A DNA stretch of 64,000 nt from Taenia hydatigena (GCA_036345935.2 JADWOT020000002.1:11563646-11627645); one strand, 5' to 3'; positions 36,085-49,480 are shown, numbered from the stretch's first letter. Numbers and translations: made by a program. Notes: generated by a model from the letters alone, not told the origin.

Positions 36085-36957
36085 TTGCTAATTCTCCGTG
36101 TCACAAATGGCTTCGTATATGCACCTGAAGGTAAAGACTTGATGGGCTGCTACTCAACGCATTTGCACCACCGAGGACATTGTCTTGCTTTTCTTCGTTA
36201 TGGCTTCGCCATGGGCACTGCTGGAATATCTGGGGTAGTAAAAATTTTTGAATTCTTCACTCGTTTGCATTGGAACCATGCTCTAAAATGAGGTGAGCAA
36301 GGGTTTATTAAATTTACTACTGCTTTTTACTCATAGGAACATCGTAATAACCATGATAATCATGCAATATGGCAAAATATTGTCTCTTAATCGTCTAAGA
36401 AGCACTGTTGATTCATTTTTTCGGAAATAGCGATTGCGCCTTATGTAGCTTGGTCGCATAATTCTTTTGCCATTAAACTAACAATTAAGCAGAGCGCTAT
36501 TAAAATGTTTTACACAACCTGTTACTCCTAATAAGCTGATACGTAAGTTTATAAATGAGGGGGATTCCGCAAAAGAAAAGTTGCTTTTTATGCACTAAAA
36601 GGCTTCCAAAGTTTGTCTGAAATAGGCATTGGTTCCTGAAATCGTGACTATGACTAATTGTAGAAGCCAACTCAAAGCCCTTCCCTCCACCGAATGCAGC
36701 CTTGTAGAAGGAGAAGCGATCGTGGTCTTGTTAGAACTGGTGGGGAAAGTTTAAAGTCTTATTACAGACTGACCTGCCCTAGGTTAAGTAAGGAAACTGC
36801 ATGGACGTTATCCAAGTTCGTCTGCAACTTGCAAAATGAATGCAAGGCTCATGGAAGCAAGCAGGATGAGGCGAAGGTTGATCATCGAATCGTGGAGTAT
36901 AGTGTGGTTGGCGGAGAGGGGCACAGTGTGAGGGCGTTGGGTTCGACCGCCTCTTAG
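36085..36957 (+). CDS. open frames inside the inverted-repeat arm (mirrored at 32072-32944, minus)
   Basis: Two frames point outward. 36085-36291 contains VTNGFVYAPEGKDLMGCYST and then a hydrophobic patch (RYGFAMGTAGISGVV). 36694-36957 contains RLSKETAWTLSKFVCNLQNE. Neither has a recognised domain, and reliable splice links were not found. Both exist twice in the window because of the inverted repeat. Confidence 0.2.
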
Positions 36958-38087
36958 GCAAGCAGCAAATCAAGGCCGTACCATCAGCTAGCTGAGATAA
37001 TTTGCCTTTATGCCACAGAACTTCTTAACCATAATGGGTGGTCAAACTGAGCGACTACACTAGACGTTTGTCCAACCATGCCTCCATATGGGAGTAGACC
37101 GTGGCAAGTCCCTTCTGTTACAGTTCCCTAGCATACCCTTCGTCAATATGGCTCACTTTTTAGTGACATGAAATGAAATTTAGGACGAGCATCCTCGCTT
37201 GCTTGCCGGTGACGAGGTAGGTCAAGATGCCACAACACTGAGCTAGGTCAGTATGAGTGATGGTACCATCGTCTACTACAGCCATACACAGACCTTGGAG
37301 GGAGCTGGCAAGGTACGGGGCGTTTGAATGTGCTTCGGCATCAGGAATAAAGCAAAGGACCACAGTTGTCAATTCGAACCCGCTCTTTCATGCTCATATT
37401 ATAGTTGAACGAGACGAGGTTTACTAGGGTTGCCACCATCATAACATATTCCCCGTTGAGTTCTCCACCTTCAACCCTCATGCCCTTTAAGCATAGGGAT
37501 AAACTTAGCGTTGGCACAAGTTTTAGCTTTCCATCTACTCGGTTACATAAGGAGAATTCGCAATGTCTCCTCTACCACATCTGTGTTTGCTGAGCGGTCT
37601 CTCACCCAAACCAAATTATGTGGTGCACATTGCTTTCACTCTGGGATGTTGTGCACACTGGTTTAGAATTTAAGACGCTATAAATATTGATAGAAATAAG
37701 CTTCCTAACGTATTTTGATAACTTATTAATCATCACGTAGTTTTTTCAGAAAGTTGCTTGTCTAACGGATTACTTTTAACATCCAATGTGAAAGACCTTC
37801 AATTAGTGAATGCGTTTCTTATAACGCCAGCGAAACAATAAAATATTAACCTGGTGGAATCGTTACTTCATTAATAGACAGTTTTGACTAGCTCATTGAG
37901 AATGCCGTTACGGCAAATGCTGGGTGCCGCAATCCGAGCGGATAAGAGCTATTGCCTTAATTACTGGAAGGCTTCGCCATATTTCTCCGTCCACTTGCAA
38001 TTTGTTTCCGTCTGCTACTTACCATTCTCTTCAATGGGCGTGCTTTTTGGCCTGAGAAGTAACGATAGGTGCATTTCGTGCCTGTAG

Positions 38088-38644
38088 AGTGTAAAGTTTC
38101 TTACAATGCCATTCACTGAGATAGCATCCGTTATCGCCATTCCCCTCAGTCTTCTCGGTGGCCACAAGCGTCGACCAGCCTGTTCGGAAATGTTATTTGT
38201 CCCACAACTGCCACCGTCAATGAGCACACGTCGCACTAACCAAATCATTCTTCTTAAGACGGAATTTAAACGTGCGAGTGTTGTGAGAATGGCTGACCCT
38301 AATTTGACATATAACAAAGAAAGGATGACTGCGAACGTTGCCTGTTATGCCTTGTAGAATGAAACGAATAATTCCTCATTCATTCTAGCAGTTTTGAAGT
38401 GCTGAGCGCAGTGAAGATGTCCAGGACGCACTTTTACCAGCGTAGGAGTTACGCACCTGAAGTGTCACATAAAATAATAAGTTTAGATGAGCAAAGTAGA
38501 TGCAGTAGTGGAAGCAATATTCGTCACTCATCATGGTTCTACGCAAAGGCAAACCCTCATCCGGTCAAAAAGCCAACACTTAACTTGATCCATTTAAAAT
38601 CTTTTAGGCACCGCCAAAAATCGACGTTTGTTTCGAAGAGATAA
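38088..38644 (+). CDS. candidate exons inside the inverted-repeat arm (mirrored at 30386-30942, minus)
   Basis: After the acceptor GTGCCTGTAG, 38088-38357 reads SVKFLTMPFTEIASVIAIPL and SLLGGHKRRPAC, with a basic middle part. 38399-38644 reads MSRTHFYQRRSYAPEVSHKI and ends in a basic tail (RHRQKSTFVSKR). They could be exons of one gene duplicated with the arms. No family was recognised and the link between them is not established. Confidence 0.25.
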
Positions 38645-39036
38645 TCAGAGGAACCATTTTGAATACTTACAAGTTACAGAAAGAAGATGCGTCGTTTTCC
38701 TAATGTCGCAATACTCACCGGTGACTTTGTGCCTGCTACAGTAAACTTCTTGCAAAACCGCATGTCCCAACTCACAATGACTTCTGTTTGCAGACTTGAG
38801 TATTTATTGTACAACTGAAATAACTTTCACAGATTTTCCACAGATGACGCTCAAAAGAAAACAAAATCTTGGTGGCATGGATCCTTACCCTTTCCTTGGT
38901 TTTAACATTGAAGAAGTCTCAGTTACCTATAAGCACCTGATTTTCTTGCTTGTGTTTTATTGTCCTTAGAGTTCTTTGCTCTAAGGAAGCCTTGAATTAA
39001 TCGCCTTTAGCAGAGACATCCCAGGTAAACTTGACT

Positions 39037-40059
39037 TCTCCCGTCCCGCTGAATGTCTATTGGCAGTTAAGCAGGCAATGATTTATGTGATGGAGAGGGA
39101 GAAGACATGTGCAATGCCTTGGCGCTTCAGCATATTTGAATAAGGAGAAAATACCTGTTGACTTTTACAATGTGGGATGTCCTAGGAACCGTGCATAAGT
39201 ACCTCACTCACAACAAACCAAAGCGCTCTATGTCGTAGAACTGACTCATGGCATAGAATGGTAACATCTTTTCAAGCTTTTCTTGGAGAGTGTCAGAAGA
39301 GCAACTTACGATACACAGTTAATAGACAAATGAATGTTCACTAGGCTCTGAAGAATGGAGAACTTACTTTGTTGATTAACGTTGAAAGTGGGTAACCGGA
39401 AGATTTGGCCAAGCCATAGTCATCTAGATTCAGTTTATTTCTGTATGCATTAACTAGAACACTTTTGAGTTTGAATCGTGGTAGACAAAGTGACTTGTGT
39501 GAAAACACTGCAAAGCTTGCGACATTCGGTATACGAATATCCTGTTTGCAGTGACTGAATGTTTGATCCTGCCTCGAGATTGTTTTGATGAAAAGCAGTG
39601 CCTTCATAACATGAATCCAACTACTGTCTCAGATCCACAGATTTTCATGCCGCAAATTCGAGGCCATGGGGTTCATGTAGAAGTGCATTTCCTATCCGAT
39701 CCTTTTCAAGGGAACATCCTCACCTCACCATTCTTGGTCAATTCAACAAATGGCGCTAAGTTGCCTCGACTTCCATTTTCGGTAATTTGAAACAACTAAA
39801 CTTACTTTTGGAGCAATGCTAAGTATACAGCTTTATCAATCCTTTGCGAATTTCACTAGGTGTGCAAAAAGAGCAACAACGTAGTCCAATATTTCTGCAA
39901 AAATACCATAAGTTAAATTGTGTGTTCACACTTTGTGATTAGTCCATGAAAACTCGTCATTTTACCCCTGTGTAATCGTTACCAATCCTCACCAGATTAG
40001 CTCTTTTATGGCTTAGAAAGAAGATTTCTACATCAACCTTGTTAGTGGTAGTAACACTA
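39037..40059. other. no supported gene
   Basis: Small frames only (minus 39341-39607, plus 39551-39790), opposite each other near 39.6 kb and without motifs. Confidence 0.25.
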
Positions 40060-41000
40060 AAATGGTCGGTTCGCTATCCACCTATTTTAGTCAACGCGAG
40101 TCTCCACAAACGAAAAAAGAACAGAAGGCGAGCACGATTTTTAAAATAAGTGAAGAGTTAGTCGCACAAATAATAATTTCCAACCGATTCAAAGCACCTT
40201 CATTTCTCCGAAGTTGAAAGTACCTGCAATAAACATTTTTTCTCATTTACTTCACAGATTTTCAACCCTTGTCAGTGCTTTTTGCTGTGTCATTAGCATG
40301 TGGCACCACTGAATGTGCTGTCAATGCAGGTATCGGCCCGCAAGATGAATAATTGACGGCCTCTGCTTTTAGTGCTCCAGTTTCCCATTCGATAAGCTCA
40401 TCACAGACTACGCAACGCCACTGATAAACTGGATTCACTCATCTCTTTTAATCAGTCAACTTTCGAGTGAGAAAACCACCGAATCCTTTCTTTTCATTTT
40501 TACGTCTTTAGCAGAAGTTAACTGAAACGCACTAAAATGAACAACTCCGAATACGGTAACCAGCAGTGATGACCGCAGAATAAAAGGTTTTGTGCTTTTA
40601 ATTACTAAAATAAAATCTAGCACAAATATGTCACTGTGATGCGAGAATCAGTTGTGCTGAGGACATGAGGGGACAGAAGTTGAGACGTCATCGGTGTAGG
40701 GATGTTGTACGCAATGTATTTTTATTGTCTACTCAACTGTCTCCTTCTGCATTATGGCTTTTGGGATGCCACGGCCAGAAGAGGAGTTAGAAGAAGAGGT
40801 CGTACTTACACTCACTAGGATAACGCCAAGCGTGTAGTTAGAACTGCAGTCGGTGGTGATTGGTGAGGCAGAACGGGTTTAGCATAACGATCACAAGTCA
40901 CATGTTAGCTTTTCTGAAATGTCGGCTTCAGCTCTGAGCCTATGACCGCAGACGATGGGAATGGAAAGGGCAGTTGAGCAGAAAACTTTAATAATCAAGG
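40060..41000 (+). repeat. family-1 repeat, copy b (blocks A-part, B, E, D)
   Basis: CTCCACAAACGAAAAAAGAA near 40.10 kb (A), the block with CCACTGAATGTGCTGTCAAT near 40.31 kb (B), about 40,420-40,625 (E) and about 40,620-41,000 (D, with GTGATGCGAGAATCAGTTG and AGAACGGGTTTAGCATAACG) match copies a, d and e. The C blocks are missing. A perfect 10-bp tandem duplication (CGAATTTGTG) follows near 41.00-41.02 kb. Confidence 0.6.
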
Positions 41001-41744
41001 CGAATTTGTGCGAATTTGTGCTTGACTAATGATCAATCGTCGAACATCACAAAGATATTGCATCATTGTCTTCCTCTGCCTTCGGTCACAGGCTGCTAAA
41101 TGAGGTAGATTGGATAACGTTTGAGAGACACAAGGAATAAAAGACAACTTCTTTCACGTTCATCTCAAACTCACTGGCAGGCTCTATTAAGGAATCCGGT
41201 TGCCTTTCGCGAAATATTATCTGCTATGGTGGAAGAAGTTGAAAAAATGGATCCCATGCGTATAGTAACCGCAGTAATTATTTGGAAATGACAAACAATG
41301 TTAATGTTACTGTTATTACTACGCACGTGGTGTAGAATCTCAATTCTTACCTTGGAAATGAACGATTGTCGGCTGGTGAGAATGCCACGTATTTGCTTCA
41401 AAAGAGTCGGCAAAACGTTTACTTTCCTGTGGCGGTTGGCACCAACGCTGATGCAAAGGCAGTTAAAGTAGGGCAATAAAATAACCCCAAATATAAGAGC
41501 CAAGTAAAGAGAGGGAAGTAATCCCTAATATGGGTATGGCTTTCTGTGACTGAACAGCGCTTATTTAAACATAAAACATCGAAATTGCATAAAAGAGAAA
41601 ATCATGGGTAGTTATTTCAGTGAAATAGATTAATGAAAGCGAATTGTCCAATTAAATTATCAAAAGAGGATGCAACGCCAACTATTTCATATTTGGCCCA
41701 AATTTGTGCAAGCGGATGTTATGTAGGGTTAGATTATGAGCAAT

Positions 41745-43200
41745 GGAGGAAAGTTGTGCGGACGACAATGACTTCAGCAAGGCCCTCTTCATTACGAAGC
41801 TGGAGCGGGACCTAAGCTGGGTGCTAACAAGCATCATATCTAGGCTGTGGACAAGATCGGTCAATCATAGCTGCAATAATCGCGTTGCTATCTTTTTGGT
41901 CCAGTTAGTGCGGATCTCCATGAAAGATGAGCACGATCTTTGGAATGTGCTGGAAGTCAGTTACATATCCGATGATCCCTGACCAGGACAGGAATGGAAA
42001 CAAAAGTCAAAACGTCATCGGTTTGTGAGTATTGTACACAAAGTACCTTTCATTGCCTACTCAACTGTTCCTTTCCACTCTGTGGCTCTCGGGACCCACA
42101 ACGAGAAGTTGATTCACAAGATGAGATCGTGTCTTTGTAGTATGAATTAGAGTTGCTGGTGATCGGTGATGCAGAACGGGTTTAACACAGCAGACACTGG
42201 TCATATGATAGCTTTTGTGAAACATCGGCTTCAGCTTTGAGAATGTGAGCTTAGAAGGTGAGCGGGAAACTTCAAAAACAAAAGCAAAGTCGCGTGTTAC
42301 AATATCGGAAGCAGACATAAAATTATGATGATCTGCTGGTCATGTAAAACAATTAATTTTGAGCTCCGTCTCTTTAAGCAAATGCTGCGCATGATTTCAC
42401 ATGATTTTGCATAAATTATTGAGAGAATGGCAGTTAGGAGTCTGTGGGTTCATCTAACGTGTGAATCTTGATGTCACATGGAAATGTGGAAGTAATGACT
42501 AGGCTTTCATGGGAAATCACGCTGTTCAGTGGACGTCATCATCATGAAACAATGGCAATATCGCCAATGATTATAGCTTAAGTTTTGTGGTTTTATGACC
42601 CTGCAATTTATTGATGTTTTGTAAATAGAAAAGTGAGAGCGGCATAGGAAATCGACAAGACCAACAGAGAGCAATGGATCCAATCTTTACGGCGGTGACT
42701 TCAGCTTGACAAGGGGAATTGGCTGCAATGATTTTGTAGCAGCAGTCACGTTTTGCGCAGCGCTTTAAGGCGCACATCGAGTCAGAGTGAGTACGTTGTC
42801 AATGGTAGCTATGGAAATGAACATGTTTCGATCTAAATAGATAATGCTGCACAATGGCATTGAACAGTGTCGTTTGAAGGCCAAGTCTAGTGTCACGTAT
42901 CTACTAATGGTCAACATCTCCTTCAATTTTGGCGTCGCTTTTGGTGAGGTGGGAAAAACAAGTTAATTACACTTGAACCAGTTGCAGCGCTTATTCACCT
43001 ACAACCAATGGGGGTGCTCGAAAGAGTTTGCACCTTTCCTATTGGTGTTACTGAAGAGTTGTCTTTCAGTCACCCACGCTTGTCATCACATGGAGCCCAA
43101 ACAACGCACCATCTGTTCTTTGACATCGTAAGGGGTAAGTTTACAGGTCAAATCAGATGCTCATCAAAGGCATCATGACCATCAGCATGAAGTATAATAT
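41745..43200 (+). repeat. family-1 repeat, copy c (blocks A, D, C2, C1; B and E lost)
   Basis: Block A (41,745-41,960) keeps the frame DFSKALFITKLERDLSWVLT. Block D (42,000-42,260) follows directly, so B and E are deleted. C2 (about 42,590-42,760) and C1 (about 42,960-43,190) keep LITLEPVAALIHLQPMGVLE. This copy fixes the block order A-(B-E)-D-C2-C1. Confidence 0.6.
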
Positions 43201-43299
43201 CCAAAATGAAATACTAATTGACTAAGGACATATTTTAAAGTTTGGTTGCCCTTCCCTACTTGCTATATATATATTGGCCTAAGTGGTTCTCAATGTCAG

Positions 43300-43512
43300 G
43301 CAAGAGGCGTTTTAGCGATTGCTCTTCTTTCTTCAGAACCGTTGCCATCCTCCTTCGAGGATGAAGTGGATTCTCTGAAACAGCACAACAAATATCACTC
43401 TGACTCCTTCATTACAAAAACAAAGAAGAGTAACCCCTGCACGATCTCACTCTACTCGCTGCACAGAAACGAAAGCCTGTACAGAAACGAAAGCCGAGGA
43501 GGAGAAGTTTAG
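43300..43512 (+). CDS. weak candidate last exon
   Basis: After CTCAATGTCAG the frame reads ARGVLAIALLSSEPLPSSFE, then a Lys/Ser-rich stretch and a short tandem duplication coding RNESLYRNES, ending in TAG. No partner exon or family. Confidence 0.22.
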   Translation, partial: ARGVLAIALLSSEPLPSSFEDEVDSLKQHNKYHSDSFITKTKKSNPCTISLYSLHRNESLYRNESRGGEV

Positions 43513-46500
43513 CGAGGCATCTGCGACACCTTGCAGTGAATTGACTAGAGGGTTGGATTGAATGAAAGACCACAATCTAGCTACTCAAATGAGTACTTTT
43601 GTCCAAGAAGCTGAGTGAATGACAGGTAAGCACAGAGTGACGTCGCACAGACGAATCTTACTATCCGACATCATCATCAAGTCACCGAAACGTCAAAAGC
43701 ACCATGTGGCTGGGATCAGTGATTGTCATGGCAAAGACGATATGACTGCATTACAGAGAAACCTATAGAGAGGTAGAATCTGCTTATGCCAACCTCAGTC
43801 TTTTCCATTGTGAACTGCAAAGCTGAATATCTACTCCGTCTCCATGCCTACTATGTGATGCATGCCCGAGTGATCATTGAGCAGTGTCATCGTCTGTAAG
43901 ACCAAGCAAGTACAATCGAATTTTACACATAGTAGCGAACGAGGCACGGCAACCACACCTAACCGAGACGAAGTAAAGATTCAGCTCTCCCTCTTTGAGA
44001 CTCTGGCACCCCCGTTGTCTGAAGGTCATTTTGCGGGGGAAGGAGATGTAATGGTCTCTTATCTCAACTCTCCTCTGTCGAGAGTGCTTTGCTGCGACTG
44101 TGTGTCTCCTTCTTTGCACACAGTATGAAGAATTTGCTCTGAACAGCATGTGACATACTGATGTACTGGCTAAAGAGGAAATTACGCAACATTTGAGTTG
44201 AGTAGGATGCGAGCTTGCGATCGGTGACATGGTCGTGTGCTTTGGGACGCGGTAGCTTTTGTTCTGTCGCTCTGGCGTGGTATCCATACACTGCACCTAG
44301 TCTTCCATGTGTGCCCTCCAAGCACAAAGTCGCACTCCCTGCTCGCATCCTAATTGAACGCATATTCTACATTGAAGAGCAGTTTTGTAACATACCTCTC
44401 ATTCCTTCTTCCATCCTTTCAGTCCTGACGCAATTAGCCCCGCAATTCACTATCCTTTCTCAACAAGACAATAAGTAGCGAGGGAAGAGGAAGAAGGAAA
44501 GAATAGAAGAAGCGTGTCACTCTCATCGGCTACTTTTAGTCATCAAGCCAAGCACAGGATGCCAATGCGCATTCTGCAACTGCAGCTACCACCCGCTTGC
44601 TCTGCACTTTTACCTTTGATTCATCCTTAGCTCGTATCTTAACCTGGTTTGGAGTCAGCTGCCCTTAAATGAACCTCAGCTGCGTGACAGATAGGAAGAA
44701 AGCTGATACAATTAACCCTTCATATGACAGCAAATACTCATCGTACAGCCAAATTTGAGACTAGAAACCTTTCCATCTCTCACTTGATGGCATGAACTGA
44801 CTTTTGGCCAGTGACATTAAACGCTCTCAAGAGATGCGTTTACACCTGCCCTCCTTTATGGGGCACTTATGAATCACAAGAAGCTTCATGCAATTTACTT
44901 GACTACTTGCAGTCGCTCAAAGTCGTCAAGCAAGGGAATGCGATGCATTGTTATAGAGGCATTGCTTCATGGTCTCTTGGAAACTCCCATTGACAGCTGC
45001 CACTATTGGCTACCATTCGTGCGCGCTAGCCTTAGCCTGGTGGAACACTTTGTCAGACTGAAGAATTTATACCCTTTTTTTTCCAAAATGCCGACTCTGA
45101 ATTAAAAAGACGCAAGAGACTTTAGTAAACCTGTTCTTTCTTCAAAGCCGCAGTTATCAAGAAATTTGAGCTTGTTTGTATTTATTTTGTCAAAAAGGCA
45201 AAGTAGATAAAAGGAAGACATACCAGAGAATTGACAGAGCTTAAAAGGTGAAAAGTGGAAAATTCTGCTGAGAGTACTTGGAGAAATGGCGACTGATTCG
45301 CAGCACATAATTTTGGCTACAGCCAGTACAGATAGCACGCAATTAGTCCTTACGCACCACACAGGCTGAAATAGCTACATTTTTGTGATGATTCTCTTCT
45401 TTTTTGGCGCATTAGTTGTGGTAACATATCCATCCACTAGGGCATTTGCTGCAGCTGGGTCCTTGCTTGTATGGTTGCTGATGCCATGAGTATCTAATTC
45501 TAAAGGAATGCGCACGTAGCAGTGTATCGATAGGCTTCTCATCGGTCACACGATCAGATGAAACGGAACTTACGGAGGCCTGTAACCACACACAATCAAA
45601 TATTGTGGATTCTTTAAATTGGGCACAAGGCCATCACATTGTTCCGTTGCACAGCCCACCTCATTCGTGGTTGCCCACACCATCTGTTCAGGTAGAGAGG
45701 AAGGTATGACAAGACGTACCATCTCGTACTAGATCATCCAAAATCACACCATCATGCAAATGACTTCACTTTTTTACACCTCTTCTATCCACACAAACTT
45801 CCAAGTAGACACTCAATAATGAGGAGTGAGTGGCTGTGTGGATGGGATTGCACCCACACTCTACATATCATGAATGACTCACAAGCACACAACTTTCTCA
45901 CCTGCGTATAGTGACTGCAAACCCCTGTGTAAGAGTTGCTGTAATAATTGAAGTGGTTGGCTTCTTTCTTCCAAGCACAGACGCCTTCAGTAATAGGCGG
46001 CCTTATGCCATTGATGCCGGTGGTATTTTGCGTAACTCGACGGTGCGCCAGAGAAATGGGAGGTTTGAAGCTACACTGCCTGACTTAAGTATCTACCAGA
46101 TGCTCCAATTCTTCGGAATACTTCTAGACAAATAAAAATAAGTACCGTAGGCCGTTGCTAAGACCAATTTCACGTGAAAGGGATCATAGTGTCAACACAT
46201 GTCTAGCTAACAACGAAGGTGTTGGGAAGGAAATCACCAATAATTGCATATTGCTGGCAGTAGGATGCACATGTTCGCGGACTTTCTAATGAAGGAGTTG
46301 TTTGCGTTCCGCTTTTGTGGGTGGCTCACACACCACCATGGCGATGGCAATGATCAGACTGAAGAACAATTTCACAAAGAGACCTGACATAGCAAAAAGT
46401 GTGCAGAGCAACAGTCGAGTATGATGATGGTGAGAGATACTAAGTAATTAACAATTCACCATTGCGTGTGTACGTCATCGTGACAAAGAGACTAGGAGGG

Positions 46501-46845
46501 CGAGATAATCTCACCTACCCTTCTCCTACCCAGCCTTCCATAGGCAACACTCTGACATTAGGGAAGGGAGATTGCGATTCGCTCACTGCGTTGTTAATAG
46601 TTGATGTCCCTCGTTTGATTAGTTCGAGATGGATTGTGCGTGAGTGACAGAGAAAGGGATTGTGGTAGGATTTACTGCATACGCAGCAACTACAAATTTA
46701 TGATTTGCCATGTGGAGGTAATTTATACAGGGATGATATTTACCAGGGCGAAAGATGGTCACACGTTGTTTACACAAATGCATGCAAACTAATTTTATGT
46801 TAGAGTGATTTGTAAGCAACGGAGGGAAGTTGCGATTATAACGGT
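43513..46845. other. no supported gene
   Basis: The longest frames (minus 43874-44296, 140 codons; plus 43877-44128; minus 44064-44363) overlap one another on both strands, which points to chance or decay. No motif was seen. The rest holds only short frames. Confidence 0.25.
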
Positions 46846-47720
46846 AACCTCATCAAGGCCCTCTTCATTACAAGCTGACGTGGAAGCTAAGGTGTGTGCT
46901 CACCAAACTCATGCTTAGGCTGTGGACAAGATCGGTCAATCATAGCTGCAATAATCGGTTCGCCATCTGCCCATTTTAGTCCATGTGGGTCTCCACAAAC
47001 GAAAAAAGAACGGGAGTTGAGCAAGATTTTCGAAATGAGTGGGGATTTTAGCCACACAGATAATGGTTCCATACCAATTCAAAACGCCTTCATTTTTCCA
47101 AAGATGAAAGTACCTGCAATAAGCTTTTTTCTCACTTACTTCACACATACTCAACGTCTGTTAGTACTTTTTGATGTGCCGTTGGCATTTGACACCGCTG
47201 AATGTGCTATTAATGCAGGTATCGGTCTGCAAGAGGAAAGGATTGACGGCCTTTGTCCTTAGTCCTTCAGTTCCTTATTTTATGTGCTCCCTTAAAGACT
47301 ATCCAAAGCTGTCATTTACGCCGATGTGGTCGATGTCATTTCAGAGAGTAATTTCTTCAATTCCTACTGATAAATTGGATGAAATTATCTCTTTTGATTG
47401 CACATGTTTCAAGCAAGCAAACCATTAAACTATTCCTTTGATCCTTCATATATTTTTTTACAAATTGCCAATACAAATAGGCATAAATGTGTCACTGTGA
47501 TGCGAGAATCAGTTGGGTTGAGGACATGAGGGAGATAGAAGTAAAAACGTCATCGATGCATGAATGTTGTACACTCTCTAGCTCTTACAATCGCGCAAGG
47601 CGATATGAATTTACACGATGAGATCGTGCCTCCTCTTACTAGTATAATGCAGATCTTGTATTTAAAACTGCAGCCGCTGGTGAGTGGCGATGGAAAACAT
47701 AATAGCGCATAGATAAGTGC
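46846..47720 (+). repeat. family-1 repeat, copy d (blocks A, B, part of D)
   Basis: CTGTGGACAAGATCGGTCAA near 46.92 kb is shared exactly with copy c. Block B (about 47,110-47,260) includes GCATTTGACACCGCTGAATG. GTGATGCGAGAATCAGTTGG at 47.50 kb marks block D. A 122-codon frame (46894-47262) spans A-B but is not the frame kept in the other copies. Confidence 0.6.
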
Positions 47721-47879
47721 GAAAAAGAATGTGTAGTAGGTTTGCTTGTTCTTTGACAAAAATTTTAATGTTAATATAGCGTGTACTAGTAAGAATTTCT
47801 TTTGTACTTTTGCTAGCACCTGGATATGGAACCTGTGTGTTCTGTAAGAAGTAGTTAACTTAAATTCTACTTAATTAGG

Positions 47880-49480
47880 TGATTACAAATGCGTAGACAT
47901 TATTTATCGCGATGGTTATGCAAATGAAGTTCCGCTTCGGTGCTGTGATGCGTCTGGTGAGCACTCGCTTTGACCTTGCAAACAAATGGTGCGTTCTACG
48001 CACCAATAGGAGAGGTACAAAATCTTTTGAGCACCTCTGTCGGTTGTGGGTGAACAAACGGTAGCCCTGTTTCTAGTGTAATTAACTTATTGTCCACTTT
48101 GACAAAAGTGTTGAATAATTGAAAAAGTTTTTGATTATCAGAAGATATACGATGATAGATTTGACTTTCAAAAGCCATTGTTAAATACCACCGTGCTGGA
48201 CTATCTACGCAAATGTAGGAAAGTCCATTTTCGTGGCTATCATTGGCAACTTTCTCACTCTGACTTGATGGACACTTTAAAGGGCTGCACGACACATGAC
48301 TGCTGCTGCAAAATCATCGCAGTCAATTCGCCTTGCCAGACTTAGGTCATCACCGCAAAACGATGGTTCCGTTGCTCTCTTTTGGTCTTGTGGATTCCCT
48401 GTGCTCTTCTCACTTTTCTATTAACGAGACATTAATAGGCTGCGAAGTTCTGAAGCCATAAAATTCCTGAGTTTTAGCTGCTGACGTCATTGTTTGTGTT
48501 TCATGATGCTGACGTTCATCGAACAACGTGCTTTTCCATGAAAGCCTTGTCACAGCTTCTAAAATTTCATGCGACATCAAAATTCACACATTTTTAGAAG
48601 TCACAAAATCATACATGCTATTCTTTCAGTAATTCGTGTAAAATTATGTGGATTTTGTCAGAAGAGACGAAGCCCAAAATTAATAGCTTCATACGATCAA
48701 CAGAACAGCTTGATTTTATGTCTGCTTTACACATTGCATGGCACAGCTTCACTTTGTTTATTGAAGTTTCCTGCTCAACTACCTTTTCCACCTGCATCGG
48801 CTACGGTCATAAGCTCAAAGCTGAAGCCGACATTTCACAAAGGCTATCGTATGGCTTGTGACCGTTGTGCTAAGCCCGTTCCGCATCACCAATCACCAGT
48901 GACTACTTCATACTACAAAGACACCATCTCATCTTTTAAGCCCATTTCTCGTTGTGCGATCTCAAAATCTATGCGGTGGAAAGAGACGGTTGAGTAGACA
49001 ATAAAAGACGCTTTGTGTGCAACATTCATATGCCGATGATGCCTCAACTTTCATGTCCCCTCATCTCCTCAACAAAACTGATTCTCGCATCACAGTGACA
49101 CATTCATGCCATATTTTTATTTTAGCAATTAGAAGCTCAAAAATGTCAAGCAAATGACGATAAAACCTTACCTTCTGTATTATCACTGCCGGTCACCGTA
49201 TTCGAAGTTAAATCAGTTCAGTGTGTTGAGTTAACTGCTCTCCCAGCCCTTCTTCTGCTACAGATATAAAAAAAATAACAGAAGTGACTAGATGGTTTTC
49301 TTGCTTGTAAGTTGAATGATTAAAAGAGATAAGGGCACTTAGTTTATCAGTTGGAACTGAAGAAATAGCTCTCCATAGTGGCATCAACCACGTCAGCGTA
49401 AATGATATCGTTGGGTAGTCTCCAATAAGCGTGTTGAATATGAAATTGAGAAACTAAAGGCAAAGGTCGTCAAATTCGAT
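47880..49480 (-). repeat. family-1 repeat, copy e (blocks C1, C2, D, E)
   Basis: On the minus strand, 48295-47996 keeps ARWYLTMAFESQIYHR and LPFVHPQPTEVLKRFCTSPI, clearly the C frame of copy a without its frameshift. D (48,770-49,120) and E (49,130-49,480) follow as in copy a. Copy e lies tail to tail with copy d, in opposite orientation. Confidence 0.62.

Larger units (their letters stand above)
36032..39036 (-). repeat. right arm of 3.0-kb inverted repeat
   Basis: Reverse complement of 29994-32997; see that entry. The inner edge is AACGATT at 36032 and the outer edge is near 39029-39036 (AAACTTGACTT). Confidence 0.93.

Noticed and set aside
43874..44363. Cluster of overlapping frames on both strands
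   Set aside because: Open on several frames at once with no preferred one, no motif and no splice pairs.
33240..49480. Family-1 as a retrotransposon or DNA transposon
   Set aside because: No reverse-transcriptase, integrase or transposase motif and no terminal repeats were seen, so the class is left open.
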